From: Salinibacterium sp.
GTDB lineage: Bacteria > Actinomycetota > Actinomycetes > Actinomycetales > Microbacteriaceae
Assembly (NCBI GenBank): GCA_025352485.1
Contig: JANXTJ010000047.1
Location: 1-8,822, forward strand
Direction: 5' to 3'
Length of the DNA stretch: 8,822 nucleotides
Shown here: positions 1 to 6,066 of the stretch, piece by piece
Layout of the letters: the number at the start of each line of letters is the position of its first letter
Position numbering within the stretch: position 1 is the first letter of the stretch
Made by a program: the position numbers and the translations under genes
The notes under the pieces: model-generated
The model's database searches: none
Told to the model about the DNA's origin: nothing
Seen by the model: the letters and a program-made list of their open reading frames with translations, nothing else

Positions 1-281
1 TCGTCGCGCAGGACGGCGCCGGTGTAGTCCTCGGCTATGCCCTCACCACGATTAGCCCACTGCTGCACACCTCGGGAAGCTCGGCGCAGCTGCAGGAGCT
101 CGCCGTCGATGGCGAGCACCGGGGCACGGGTGTCGGCACCCGCCTGATGGAGGCCGTCGAAGAAATTTGTCGCGAGCGCAATGTGCGCCAGCTTCTGGTT
201 CCCAGCCGCCGTTCGGCGGACTTCTATGAGCGCCTCGGCTACCAGTCGACCGCCGACCTGCTCAAGCGTACGTTCGACTAA
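1..281 (+). CDS. GNAT-family N-acetyltransferase, C-terminal part (5' end outside window)
   Basis: The frame is open from base 3 to a TAA at 279-281 and gives 92 residues. It carries the GNAT acetyl-CoA-binding motif A: a beta strand (QELAVD) followed by the pyrophosphate-binding loop HRGTGVG and an amphipathic helix (TRLMEAVEEICRERNV). It ends with the usual motif B region, SADFYERLGYQ, where the Tyr-Glu-Arg-Leu-Gly-Tyr pattern is typical of the family's C terminus. The protein probably transfers an acetyl group from acetyl-CoA to an amine, but the substrate cannot be read from this part. The N-terminal half, including the start and any partner domain, lies to the left of the window. Family assignment is firm; the specific function is unknown. 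Confidence 0.85.
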   Translation, partial: VAQDGAGVVLGYALTTISPLLHTSGSSAQLQELAVDGEHRGTGVGTRLMEAVEEICRERNVRQLLVPSRRSADFYERLGYQSTADLLKRTFD

Positions 282-309
282 AGGGCCCCTCTCGTAGCCG
301 TGTCTATTG

Positions 310-337
310 ATAACCATCGAGACGGATCGATGGTTAT
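310..337. repeat. Perfect 11-bp inverted repeat with 6-nt loop, possible GNAT-gene terminator
   Basis: The arms ATAACCATCGA (310-320) and TCGATGGTTAT (327-337) are exact reverse complements separated by GACGGA. The repeat begins 28 bp after the acetyltransferase stop codon, where a transcript end would be expected. The stem is AT-rich for this genome and is followed by GGGTTTCC rather than a run of T, so it is a poor match to a classical intrinsic terminator. It may instead act as a factor-binding dyad or an RNA 3'-end stabiliser. Confidence 0.5.
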
Positions 338-522
338 GGGTTTCCTGTCGAGTGGCGCATGAAGGCAACTGAGTTGTCGACTGGTCATGACGTTACCCTG
401 GCCCTACAAGGTCAGTGAAGCCGGCTCGGCGAATACGTGGGGTTGCGCGATCCAGACGGTTGGTCGCACACGACGTTCCCCGCGCCCCAGTAGCGCAAGG
501 GCGCCACCGCCTCACAGCACGA

Positions 523-558
523 AAAGAGGGGCTCCGGCGAATGCCGGAGCCCCTCTTT
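523..558 (-). terminator. Intrinsic terminator of the ctaE-qcrCAB operon
   Basis: A perfect 16-bp stem (523-538 pairing with 543-558) encloses a 4-nt loop. Read on the minus strand it starts 8 bp after the qcrB TAA, is GC-rich in the centre (GGGGCTCCGGC), and ends in CUCUUUU before a C. This is a strong rho-independent terminator for the leftward respiratory operon. Because the stem ends in AAAG and CTTT it could also work weakly for transcripts arriving from the left. Confidence 0.9.
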
Positions 559-566
559 ATCGGCTG

Positions 567-2189
567 TTACGCCTCGTGGCTGTGTGACTTCTCGATCTCG
601 GTGCGGGTCACCGGGGCGATCCGGTCTTCGAAGAACCAGTTCGACGCTGCGGCACGCACACGCTGGTTGACGGTGATACGGCCCTGAGCGTTCGGGCGAA
701 TCATCAACGGCGTGTAGTCCTCGAAGCTCACCAGCTTCCAGCGCTCGTAGTCGTCGAGCTGCTCGTGGACCTCGATGTATTCGCCGCCGGGGAGGCGAAC
801 GATGCGCCCGGACTCGTAACCGTGCAGAGCGATCTCGCGGTCCTTCTTTTGCAGGCCGACGCACACGCGCTTAGCCACGAAGTAGGCGATGATCGGGCCG
901 GTAATCAGCAGCACCTGGCAGCCATGGATGACGCCCTCGATGGTGAGCCGGAAGTGGGTCGCGATGAGGTCGGAGCTTGCGGCTGCCCACAGCACGGCGT
1001 AGAACGTGACGCCGGCAGCACCGATGGCGGTGCGCACCGGGGCGTTACGCGGTCGGTCGGCGATGTGGTGCTCACGCTTGTCGCCGGTGATCCACGCCTC
1101 AAGGAAGGGGTAGAGCGCAACGACCACCAGGAAGATGCCCACTACCGCGAGCACCACGAGGATGTTCAGCGAGAGCGTATAGCCGCCCAGAACGACCTCC
1201 CAGCCCGGCGGAACGAGACGCAAAGCGCCATCCGCAAAGCCGATGTACCAGTCCGGCTGGGTGCCGGCCGAAACCGGGGAGGGGTCATAGGGCCCGTAGA
1301 CCCAGATCGGGTTGATAGTGAACAGCGAGGCGATCAACACAATCACGCCGAAGACGATGAAGAAGAAGCCACCGGCCTTCGCGGCGAATACCGGCATGAT
1401 CGGCGCGCCGACGACGTTGTCGTTGGTGCGGCCCGGGCCGGCAAACTGGGTGTGCTTGTTGATGATCAGCAGCAGCATGTGCACCCCGAGGGCCGCGACC
1501 AGGATCGCAGGCAACAACAGGATGTGCAGTGTGTAGAGCCTGCCCACGATATCCGTGCCCGGGAACTCGCCACCGAAGAGCAGGTACGAGATCCACGTGC
1601 CGATGATGGGCACGCCCTTGACCATGCCGTCAATGATCCGCAGCCCGTTGCCGGAGAGCAGGTCATCGGGAAGGGAGTAGCCGGTGAATCCCTCGGCCAT
1701 TGCCAGCACGAAGAGCAGAAAACCGATGAGCCAGTTGATCTCGCGCGGCTTGCGGAAGGCCCCAGTGAAGTAGATGCGCAGCATGTGCAAGCCGATGGAG
1801 GCGATGAAGAGCAGTGCAGCCCAGTGGTGCACCTGGCGCATCAGCAGGCCGCCGCGGATGTCGAACGAGATGTCGAGCGCCGACTTCATCGCCGCCGACA
1901 TTTCGATGCCCTTTAGCGGCGCCCAGGATCCGTCGTAAACGACGGGAACCATCGAGGCCTGGAAGAAGAACGTGAGGAAGGTGCCGGAGAGCAGGATGAC
2001 GATGAAGCTATAGAGCGCCACCTCGCCGAGCATGAACGACCAGTGGTCCGGGAAGATCTTGCGACCGAGTTCTTTGACGAGCCCAGAGATGCTGGTGCGC
2101 TCGTCTATGTAGTTTCCGGCCCAACCGGTGAAGCGCGCCCCCCGGGTGGGTTGAAGTGATGTTGCCGGGCGATCCTCGGTGGTGGTCAT
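567..2189 (-). CDS. qcrB: Cytochrome bc1 (bcc) complex cytochrome b subunit
   Basis: This is the membrane core of the menaquinol:cytochrome c reductase, 540 residues. It oxidises menaquinol at the Qo site and passes electrons across the membrane through two b hemes. The heme-ligand histidines are visible as two pairs in helices B and D: His121 (or neighbouring His122) with His135, and His222 with His237. The 15-residue step in the second pair is like b6-type and Gram-positive cytochrome b. The Qo-site motif is PDWY at 312-315, in place of the PEWY of mitochondria and proteobacteria. Eight or nine hydrophobic helices are followed by a hydrophilic cytoplasmic tail from about residue 440, typical of actinobacterial QcrB. 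The ATG overlaps the qcrA stop by four bases (ATGA), implying translational coupling; GGGAG lies 8 nt upstream. It is the last gene of the operon. Confidence 0.97.
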   Translation of the reverse strand: MTTTEDRPATSLQPTRGARFTGWAGNYIDERTSISGLVKELGRKIFPDHWSFMLGEVALYSFIVILLSGTFLTFFFQASMVPVVYDGSWAPLKGIEMSAAMKSALDISFDIRGGLLMRQVHHWAALLFIASIGLHMLRIYFTGAFRKPREINWLIGFLLFVLAMAEGFTGYSLPDDLLSGNGLRIIDGMVKGVPIIGTWISYLLFGGEFPGTDIVGRLYTLHILLLPAILVAALGVHMLLLIINKHTQFAGPGRTNDNVVGAPIMPVFAAKAGGFFFIVFGVIVLIASLFTINPIWVYGPYDPSPVSAGTQPDWYIGFADGALRLVPPGWEVVLGGYTLSLNILVVLAVVGIFLVVVALYPFLEAWITGDKREHHIADRPRNAPVRTAIGAAGVTFYAVLWAAASSDLIATHFRLTIEGVIHGCQVLLITGPIIAYFVAKRVCVGLQKKDREIALHGYESGRIVRLPGGEYIEVHEQLDDYERWKLVSFEDYTPLMIRPNAQGRITVNQRVRAAASNWFFEDRIAPVTRTEIEKSHSHEA

Positions 2190-3265
2190 AGTGAGCGCTC
2201 CCAGAAGCTAGGTCCAACTGGTTGAGTAAAGTCGCTGCGCGCGATCAGGTAGCCGTCGGCGTCTACCGTGATGGGCAGCTGGGGGAGGGGGCGTTTTGCG
2301 GGCCCGAAAATGACCTTCGCCTCGTGAGTGATATCAAACTGCGACTGGTGGCACGGGCAGAGCAAGTGATGTGTCTGCTGCTCGTACAGGGCCACCGGGC
2401 ATCCAACATGGGTGCAAATTTTGGAATACGCAACGATGCCGTTGTAGTTCCAGTCGGCTCGCTCCGGGGAGACATTGAGGTCTTCCGGTTTCAGCCGCAT
2501 GAGAAGCACGGCCGCTTTCGCCTTCTCCTCAAGCTTGTTGTGGAGGTCGTTGAGGCCCTCGGGGATCACGTGAAAGGCAGAGCCGAGCGTAACTTCGGAT
2601 GCCTTGATCGGGGTTCCGGACGGATCTTTGGTGAGCCGCACGCCTTTGGCCCACAGGGTGTGCCGCAGCAGCTCGACCGGATCGGTGGCCGGAGCCAGGT
2701 CGCGGAAGAGCACGATCGCGGGTAGCGGGGTGACGACGAGAGCGCCAATCAGCGAGTTGCGAATCAGCGAGCGACGGCCGAATCCCGACTCCTTGTTGCC
2801 GAGTGTGAAGACGTCGACGGCTTTCGCGCGAGTGGCGTCGGTTCCGCGAGTGCCGTGGCGCTGTTCGACCAGATCATGACCCTCCATGAGGGATTTCGAC
2901 CAGTGCACCGCGCCCACGCCGATACCGAGCAGGCCGAGCGTGATTCCGATGCCGAGCAACAGATTATTGATGCGCACGGAACCGATGTCACCCGCAATGA
3001 TGGGGAAGGCGATGTAGGCGGCGACGGCAAGCACACTGCCGACTATGGAGACAAAGAACAGGCCGGAGATGCGTCGTTCCTGCTCGCGTTCCTTCGCCGG
3101 GTACAGGTCGGCTACACGGGGCCGGAATGGCGGGAATCCGGGGTTTTGTACATCGTCAGAAGCGACTACAGCGGTACCCGGCCGGGGCATGTTGTCGTCG
3201 TTGTACTTCTCGACAGTCGTGCCGACCCGAGGGTTGCTGGGCTGGCCGTCGTCGGCGTTCGCCAT
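2186..3265 (-). CDS. qcrA: Cytochrome bc1 (bcc) complex Rieske iron-sulfur subunit
   Basis: This 359-residue Rieske protein takes the first electron from menaquinol at the Qo site and hands it to QcrC. The [2Fe-2S] site is complete: CTHVGC at 284-289 supplies Cys284 and His286, and CPCHQS at 303-308 supplies Cys303 and His306; Cys289 and Cys305 would form the stabilising disulfide. Unlike the one-helix mitochondrial protein it has three predicted membrane helices (about 66-91, 99-121 and 167-187), the actinobacterial form. Arg164-Arg165 just before helix three (GRRSLIR) resembles a twin-arginine motif; in Streptomyces coelicolor the Rieske protein is known to need Tat for its third helix after Sec inserts the first two. 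AAGGG lies 8 nt before the ATG. The gap to qcrC is 47 bp. Confidence 0.97.
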   Translation of the reverse strand: MANADDGQPSNPRVGTTVEKYNDDNMPRPGTAVVASDDVQNPGFPPFRPRVADLYPAKEREQERRISGLFFVSIVGSVLAVAAYIAFPIIAGDIGSVRINNLLLGIGITLGLLGIGVGAVHWSKSLMEGHDLVEQRHGTRGTDATRAKAVDVFTLGNKESGFGRRSLIRNSLIGALVVTPLPAIVLFRDLAPATDPVELLRHTLWAKGVRLTKDPSGTPIKASEVTLGSAFHVIPEGLNDLHNKLEEKAKAAVLLMRLKPEDLNVSPERADWNYNGIVAYSKICTHVGCPVALYEQQTHHLLCPCHQSQFDITHEAKVIFGPAKRPLPQLPITVDADGYLIARSDFTQPVGPSFWERSL

Positions 3266-3312
3266 TCTTTATTCCCTTCGCGCGTGCGCGTTAAAGTGCT
3301 GAAGTCGGGTGC

Positions 3313-4209
3313 TCAATTGGATCGTGCGGTCAGCCAGATCGTGATGGCCACGATCCCGCCGAGTCCGAAGATCCAGATGAAAAGCCCCTCGGAAACCGGA
3401 CCGAGATTTCCCAGATCGAAGCCTCCCGGGCTTGGCGTCTTGTCCAAGTACTTGAGGTACGTGATGATGTTGGCTTTGTCTTCGGGAGAGATGTTCTTGT
3501 CGTTGAAGACCGGCATGCTCTGTGGCCCGGTGGCCATGGCCTCGTAGATGTGTTTGGCGCTGATATCAGCTAGCGGAGGTGCGTACTTGCCCTCGGTGAG
3601 CGCTCCACCGGCACCGGCCACGTTGTGGCACATGGCGCAGTTGATGCGGAACAGCTCCGCACCCTTGCCCGCGTCACCGGTGCCCGCCAAGTATTCGGAC
3701 GACGGGATCGCCGGGCCCGGGCCCTTAGAGGCGACGTACGACGCGAGAGCCGCGACCTGCTCGTCGGTGAACTGCGATGGCTTCTTCTCGGCCTGCGCAC
3801 CCGTTGCCGCAAGCGGCATTCGCCCAGAGCCGACCTGGAAGTCGACCGCCGCAGCGCCCACGCCGATGAGGCTCGGCCCCTGCGTGCTGCCCTGGAGGGC
3901 CATGCCATGGCAGGTCGCACAGTTAGCGGCGAAGAGCTTGCCGCCTTCGTCGAGCTGTGCCTGGGCCGCGGTCTGAGTCTCGGCGGTGGCGCTGGAGCTA
4001 AAAAGGGCGTAGGCGCCGCCGGTGGCCACAAGACCGACCATGATGAGGGCGACCGTGGCCAGCGGATGACGCCGACCGGCCGCGCGCTGCTTGCGCAGTG
4101 CCGCTTTTGGGCTGCCCTGTCGCGGCACGCGCTGTTTCGGCATGCGCTGTTTCGGCGTTTCCGACGGGCTAGGGGCTGTCGCCATGCTTGGTTCTGTTCC
4201 TCTGGTCAT
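3313..4209 (-). CDS. qcrC: Cytochrome bc1 (bcc) complex diheme cytochrome c subunit
   Basis: QcrC carries electrons from the Rieske protein to the aa3 oxidase and replaces a soluble cytochrome c. Two covalent heme sites are present, CATCH at 97-101 and CAMCH at 191-195. Likely axial methionines are Met131 (GRMP) and Met232 (SMPVF). A basic cytoplasmic N-terminal tail leads to a membrane helix at about 50-70, and a second helix at about 273-294 anchors the C terminus; both cytochrome domains lie outside the membrane. The start is uncertain. The ATG at 4209 lies 12 nt after the ctaE stop but has no ribosome binding site. An in-frame ATG at 4185 (residue 9) has GAGGA 12 nt upstream and could be the true start, giving 290 residues. 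The tail contains a short five-residue repeat. Confidence 0.96.
   Translation of the reverse strand: MTRGTEPSMATAPSPSETPKQRMPKQRVPRQGSPKAALRKQRAAGRRHPLATVALIMVGLVATGGAYALFSSSATAETQTAAQAQLDEGGKLFAANCATCHGMALQGSTQGPSLIGVGAAAVDFQVGSGRMPLAATGAQAEKKPSQFTDEQVAALASYVASKGPGPAIPSSEYLAGTGDAGKGAELFRINCAMCHNVAGAGGALTEGKYAPPLADISAKHIYEAMATGPQSMPVFNDKNISPEDKANIITYLKYLDKTPSPGGFDLGNLGPVSEGLFIWIFGLGGIVAITIWLTARSN
4111..4155 (-). repeat. 15-bp tandem repeat in the 5' part of qcrC
   Basis: Three adjacent 15-bp units lie at 4111-4125, 4126-4140 and 4141-4155. The last two differ at one base, and the first matches its neighbour at about 10 of 15 positions. On the coding strand they encode PKQRM, PKQRV and PRQGS, a basic repeat in the cytoplasmic tail of QcrC. 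The period is a multiple of three, so copy-number change would keep the frame. Confidence 0.7.
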
Positions 4210-4221
4210 GATAGATACGAG

Positions 4222-4857
4222 CTATTTCAGCAAATAGATGACGGCGAAGAGGCCGATCCACACCACGTCAACAAAGTGCCAGTAGTACGAGATCGCGATG
4301 GCGCTCGTTGCTTCCTTGTGGGTGAAGTCCTTCACGGCGAAGGCTCGGCCGATCACGAAGATGAAGGCGATCAAGCCGCCGGTGACATGCAAACCGTGGA
4401 ATCCCGTGGTGATGTAGAACGCCGACCCGTAGGAGTCGCTCGACAGGCTGATGTGCTCACTGACGAGGTTCGCGTATTCAAAAATCTGGCCGATCACGAA
4501 GGTTGCACCCATGGCGTAGGTCACATAGAACCACTCGACCATGCCCCACTTCCAAAATTGGCCCACCGTGCCGCTGCGGCGCGCCTGCAACCGCTCGGCA
4601 GCGAAGACGCCGGCTTGACAGGTGAACGACGAGAGCACGAGGATCGTCGTGTTGACCGCCGCATAGGTGATGTTGAGCTTGGCCGTCTGAGCTTCCCACA
4701 GTCCGGGGGACGTTGATTTCAGCGTGAAGTAGATCGCGAAGAGTCCGGCGAAGAACATCACCTCGCTGCCCAGCCAGACGATGGTGCCCACCTGAACAAT
4801 GCTCGGACGGTTAACTGCTGGAGCTCCGAACGAGCGGGACAGGGAGGCGGTAGTCAC
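4222..4857 (-). CDS. ctaE: Cytochrome c oxidase (aa3) subunit III
   Basis: This is subunit III of the heme-copper oxidase, a membrane protein of 211 residues with about five predicted helices. Subunit III has no metal centre and supports stability and proton uptake of the catalytic subunit. Family hallmarks are visible: GSEVMFFAGLFAIYF at 30-44 with the conserved membrane Glu32, EWFYVTYAMGATF at 108-120, GFHGLHVTGG at 152-161, and YYWHFVDVVWIGLF near the C terminus. The GTG at 4857 is chosen because the protein then begins a few residues before the conserved helix, as in other actinobacterial CtaE proteins; the frame stays open upstream only as antisense of trpD. No ribosome binding site with normal spacing precedes it. 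It heads the operon; ctaC, ctaD and ctaF are elsewhere. Confidence 0.94.
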   Translation of the reverse strand: MTTASLSRSFGAPAVNRPSIVQVGTIVWLGSEVMFFAGLFAIYFTLKSTSPGLWEAQTAKLNITYAAVNTTILVLSSFTCQAGVFAAERLQARRSGTVGQFWKWGMVEWFYVTYAMGATFVIGQIFEYANLVSEHISLSSDSYGSAFYITTGFHGLHVTGGLIAFIFVIGRAFAVKDFTHKEATSAIAISYYWHFVDVVWIGLFAVIYLLK

Positions 4858-4869
4858 TCTTCCATTATG
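4857..4869 (-). promoter_or_regulatory. Candidate -10 box giving a leaderless ctaE-qcrCAB transcript
   Basis: On the minus strand CATAAT (4869-4864) matches the sigma-70 -10 consensus TATAAT at five of six positions. Exactly six bases follow (GGAAGA) and then the GTG start codon, so the usual initiation distance would place +1 on the first base of GTG. This agrees with the lack of a properly spaced ribosome binding site. No good -35 hexamer is seen at 16-18 bp (GTAAAG or GGTAAA). Leaderless mRNAs starting at GTG or ATG are common in Actinobacteria. Confidence 0.5.
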
Positions 4870-4936
4870 CTCGATTTCTGGCCGGTCTTTACCCAATACG
4901 GCGCCTGTCGCGGGTCGATCGAGAGGAACTTCTGGC

Positions 4937-5992
4937 ATGTCACGCGTGCAAACTTGGCCCGGCATCCTCGGTGCCCTCGTCGAGGGAAAAGACCTGTCGA
5001 TCAGCGATGCCGAATGGGCGATGCGCTCGGTGGTGGCGGGGGAGGCGACGTCGGCCCAGGTGGCCGGGCTGCTGGTTGCGCTGCGCATCAAGGGCGAAAC
5101 GGTCGACGAGATTGTGGGGTTGCGCGACGCGGCGCTGGCCCATTCGCTGCCCCTAGACGTCTCGCCAGACGTGCTTGACATCGTGGGCACCGGCGGCGAC
5201 CCCTATGGCGCGGTGCTGAACATCTCCTCGATCGCCTCGATAATTGCGGCGTCGGCCGGTGTGCCGGTCGTCAAGCACGGAAATCGCGGTGCCAGTTCGG
5301 CCTCTGGAGCCTCCGATTTGCTCGCCGCTCTTGGCGTGAACCTCGATATCGAGCCCCAGCGGGTAGCGCAGGTGCTCACCGAAACCGGTATCACGTTCGC
5401 TTTCGCCGCGCTATTCCACCCGGGATTCCGGCATGCTGGGCCCACCCGTAAGGAGTTGGGGATCCCGACGCTCTTCAACATCCTCGGGCCGCTGTGCAAC
5501 CCGGCGCGACCCAATGCTTCGGCGGTCGGCGTGGCGAGCCTCGATCGCGTGCCACTGGTCGTCGGCGTCTTCCGGGCTAGGGGCGCGACAGCGCTCGTCT
5601 ACCGTGGGGACGACGGTATCGACAAGCTCACCACGACCGGTCACAGCCACATCTGGGAGGTTTCCCGCGGATTCGTGACCGAGCACGACCTTGACCCGGC
5701 AGACCTCGGAATCCCGCGTGCCGACATCCAGTCACTGCTGGGTGCCGACGCGGTGCACAACGCGGGTGTGGCTCGTCGGGTGCTGGCGGGGGAGGCCGGT
5801 CCGGTGCGCGACATCGTGCTGCTGAATGCCGCGGCCGGGCTGACGTCGTTCGAGTTATCCCAGCATCCCGAACAACTGCAGGAGCCCATTCTTGGCCGGC
5901 TTGCAACGCAGCTGGAGCGGGCGACCGTGGCGCTGGATTCCGGGGCTGCCGCCGCCAAGCTTGAGCAGTGGGCCGCCGCTACGCAGCGCTGA
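4937..5992 (+). CDS. trpD: Anthranilate phosphoribosyltransferase
   Basis: TrpD joins anthranilate to phosphoribosyl pyrophosphate to give N-(5'-phosphoribosyl)anthranilate, the second committed step of tryptophan synthesis, in the cytoplasm. The 351 residues match the usual length. Motifs in order are an N-terminal helical domain (1-75), the PRPP loop DIVGTGGD (81-88), KHGNRGASSASG (113-124) for PRPP and anthranilate binding, RHAGPTRKELG (165-175), and GPLCNPARP (184-192). At 226-230 the sequence is DGIDK, where most TrpD proteins have an Asp-Glu pair that binds the second magnesium; Lys230 replaces that Glu. The ATG at 4937 has GAGAGGA nine bases upstream (4921-4927). The gene is alone on this strand and diverges from ctaE, as in Mycobacterium. 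No tryptophan-rich leader or attenuator is visible in the 79-bp upstream gap. Confidence 0.96.
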   Translation: MSRVQTWPGILGALVEGKDLSISDAEWAMRSVVAGEATSAQVAGLLVALRIKGETVDEIVGLRDAALAHSLPLDVSPDVLDIVGTGGDPYGAVLNISSIASIIAASAGVPVVKHGNRGASSASGASDLLAALGVNLDIEPQRVAQVLTETGITFAFAALFHPGFRHAGPTRKELGIPTLFNILGPLCNPARPNASAVGVASLDRVPLVVGVFRARGATALVYRGDDGIDKLTTTGHSHIWEVSRGFVTEHDLDPADLGIPRADIQSLLGADAVHNAGVARRVLAGEAGPVRDIVLLNAAAGLTSFELSQHPEQLQEPILGRLATQLERATVALDSGAAAAKLEQWAAATQR

Positions 5993-6066
5993 CAAGGCAG
6001 CGTGGACACCGGAGCGTTGACACCGCAGCGCCGACACCGCAGCGCCGACACCGCAGCGCTAGACGA
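5983..6066. repeat. 14-bp tandem repeat array at the trpD/glpK convergent junction
   Basis: Six adjacent 14-bp units occupy 5983-5996, 5997-6010, 6011-6024, 6025-6038, 6039-6052 and 6053-6066. Units four and five are identical (GCAGCGCCGACACC), units two and three differ from these by two or three bases, and the outer units diverge mainly in their second halves. The trpD stop (TGA, 5990-5992) lies in unit one and the glpK stop (CTA on plus, 6059-6061) lies in unit six. The array therefore fills the whole intergenic space and forms both gene ends. No hairpin-plus-T-run terminator is present between these convergent genes. Confidence 0.85.

Larger units (their letters stand above)
282..566. other. 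Intergenic region between GNAT gene and qcrB
   Basis: This 285-bp gap lies between the acetyltransferase stop and the qcrB stop, so it lies at the 3' ends of two convergent genes. It contains an 11-bp inverted repeat near the left end and the qcr operon terminator at the right end. Short open frames in between show no recognisable protein, lack convincing ribosome binding sites, and are very rich in Arg, Pro and Ala, as expected of chance frames in GC-rich DNA. I saw no tRNA-like fold or other gene at 338-520. Confidence 0.6.

Noticed and set aside
387..587. 66-codon plus-strand frame in the gap left of the qcr terminator
   Set aside because: It runs through the terminator stem, has no ribosome binding site, and its product (Arg/Pro/Ala-rich) matches nothing I recognise.
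765..1916. Long open frame of 383 codons on the plus strand opposite qcrB
   Set aside because: It is fully antisense to qcrB, has a composition dominated by Asp, Glu, Arg, His and Gln as expected from the complement of hydrophobic codons, and resembles no family. It is a GC-rich shadow frame.
3272..3300. GC-rich CGCGCGTGCGCG near-palindrome between qcrC and qcrA as an internal terminator
   Set aside because: The stem is only four or five base pairs with a two- to four-base loop and no T-run follows on the minus strand; read-through into qcrA is expected.
2855..3547. 230-codon open frame on the plus strand opposite qcrA and qcrC
   Set aside because: It is antisense to the N-terminal half of the Rieske gene and the end of qcrC, with no family resemblance.
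3625..4716. 363-codon open frame on the plus strand opposite qcrC and ctaE
   Set aside because: It runs antisense across two clear genes, has no ribosome binding site or recognisable domain, and shows shadow-frame composition.
4854..4865. Three-codon upstream frame ATG GAA GAG TGA overlapping the ctaE GTG, suggesting a coupled leader peptide
   Set aside because: Its ATG overlaps the candidate -10 box, so it would not be in the mRNA if transcription starts at 4857. It also has no ribosome binding site.
4858..4936. Tryptophan attenuator or clear promoter for trpD in the divergent gap
   Set aside because: No leader peptide with Trp codons, no alternative hairpins and no convincing -35/-10 pair on the plus strand could be found.
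4858..5190. Extension of ctaE upstream to give a 322-residue protein
   Set aside because: The added part is antisense to trpD, is Ser/Thr/Arg-rich, and has no relation to oxidase subunit III; the family starts near the GTG at 4857.
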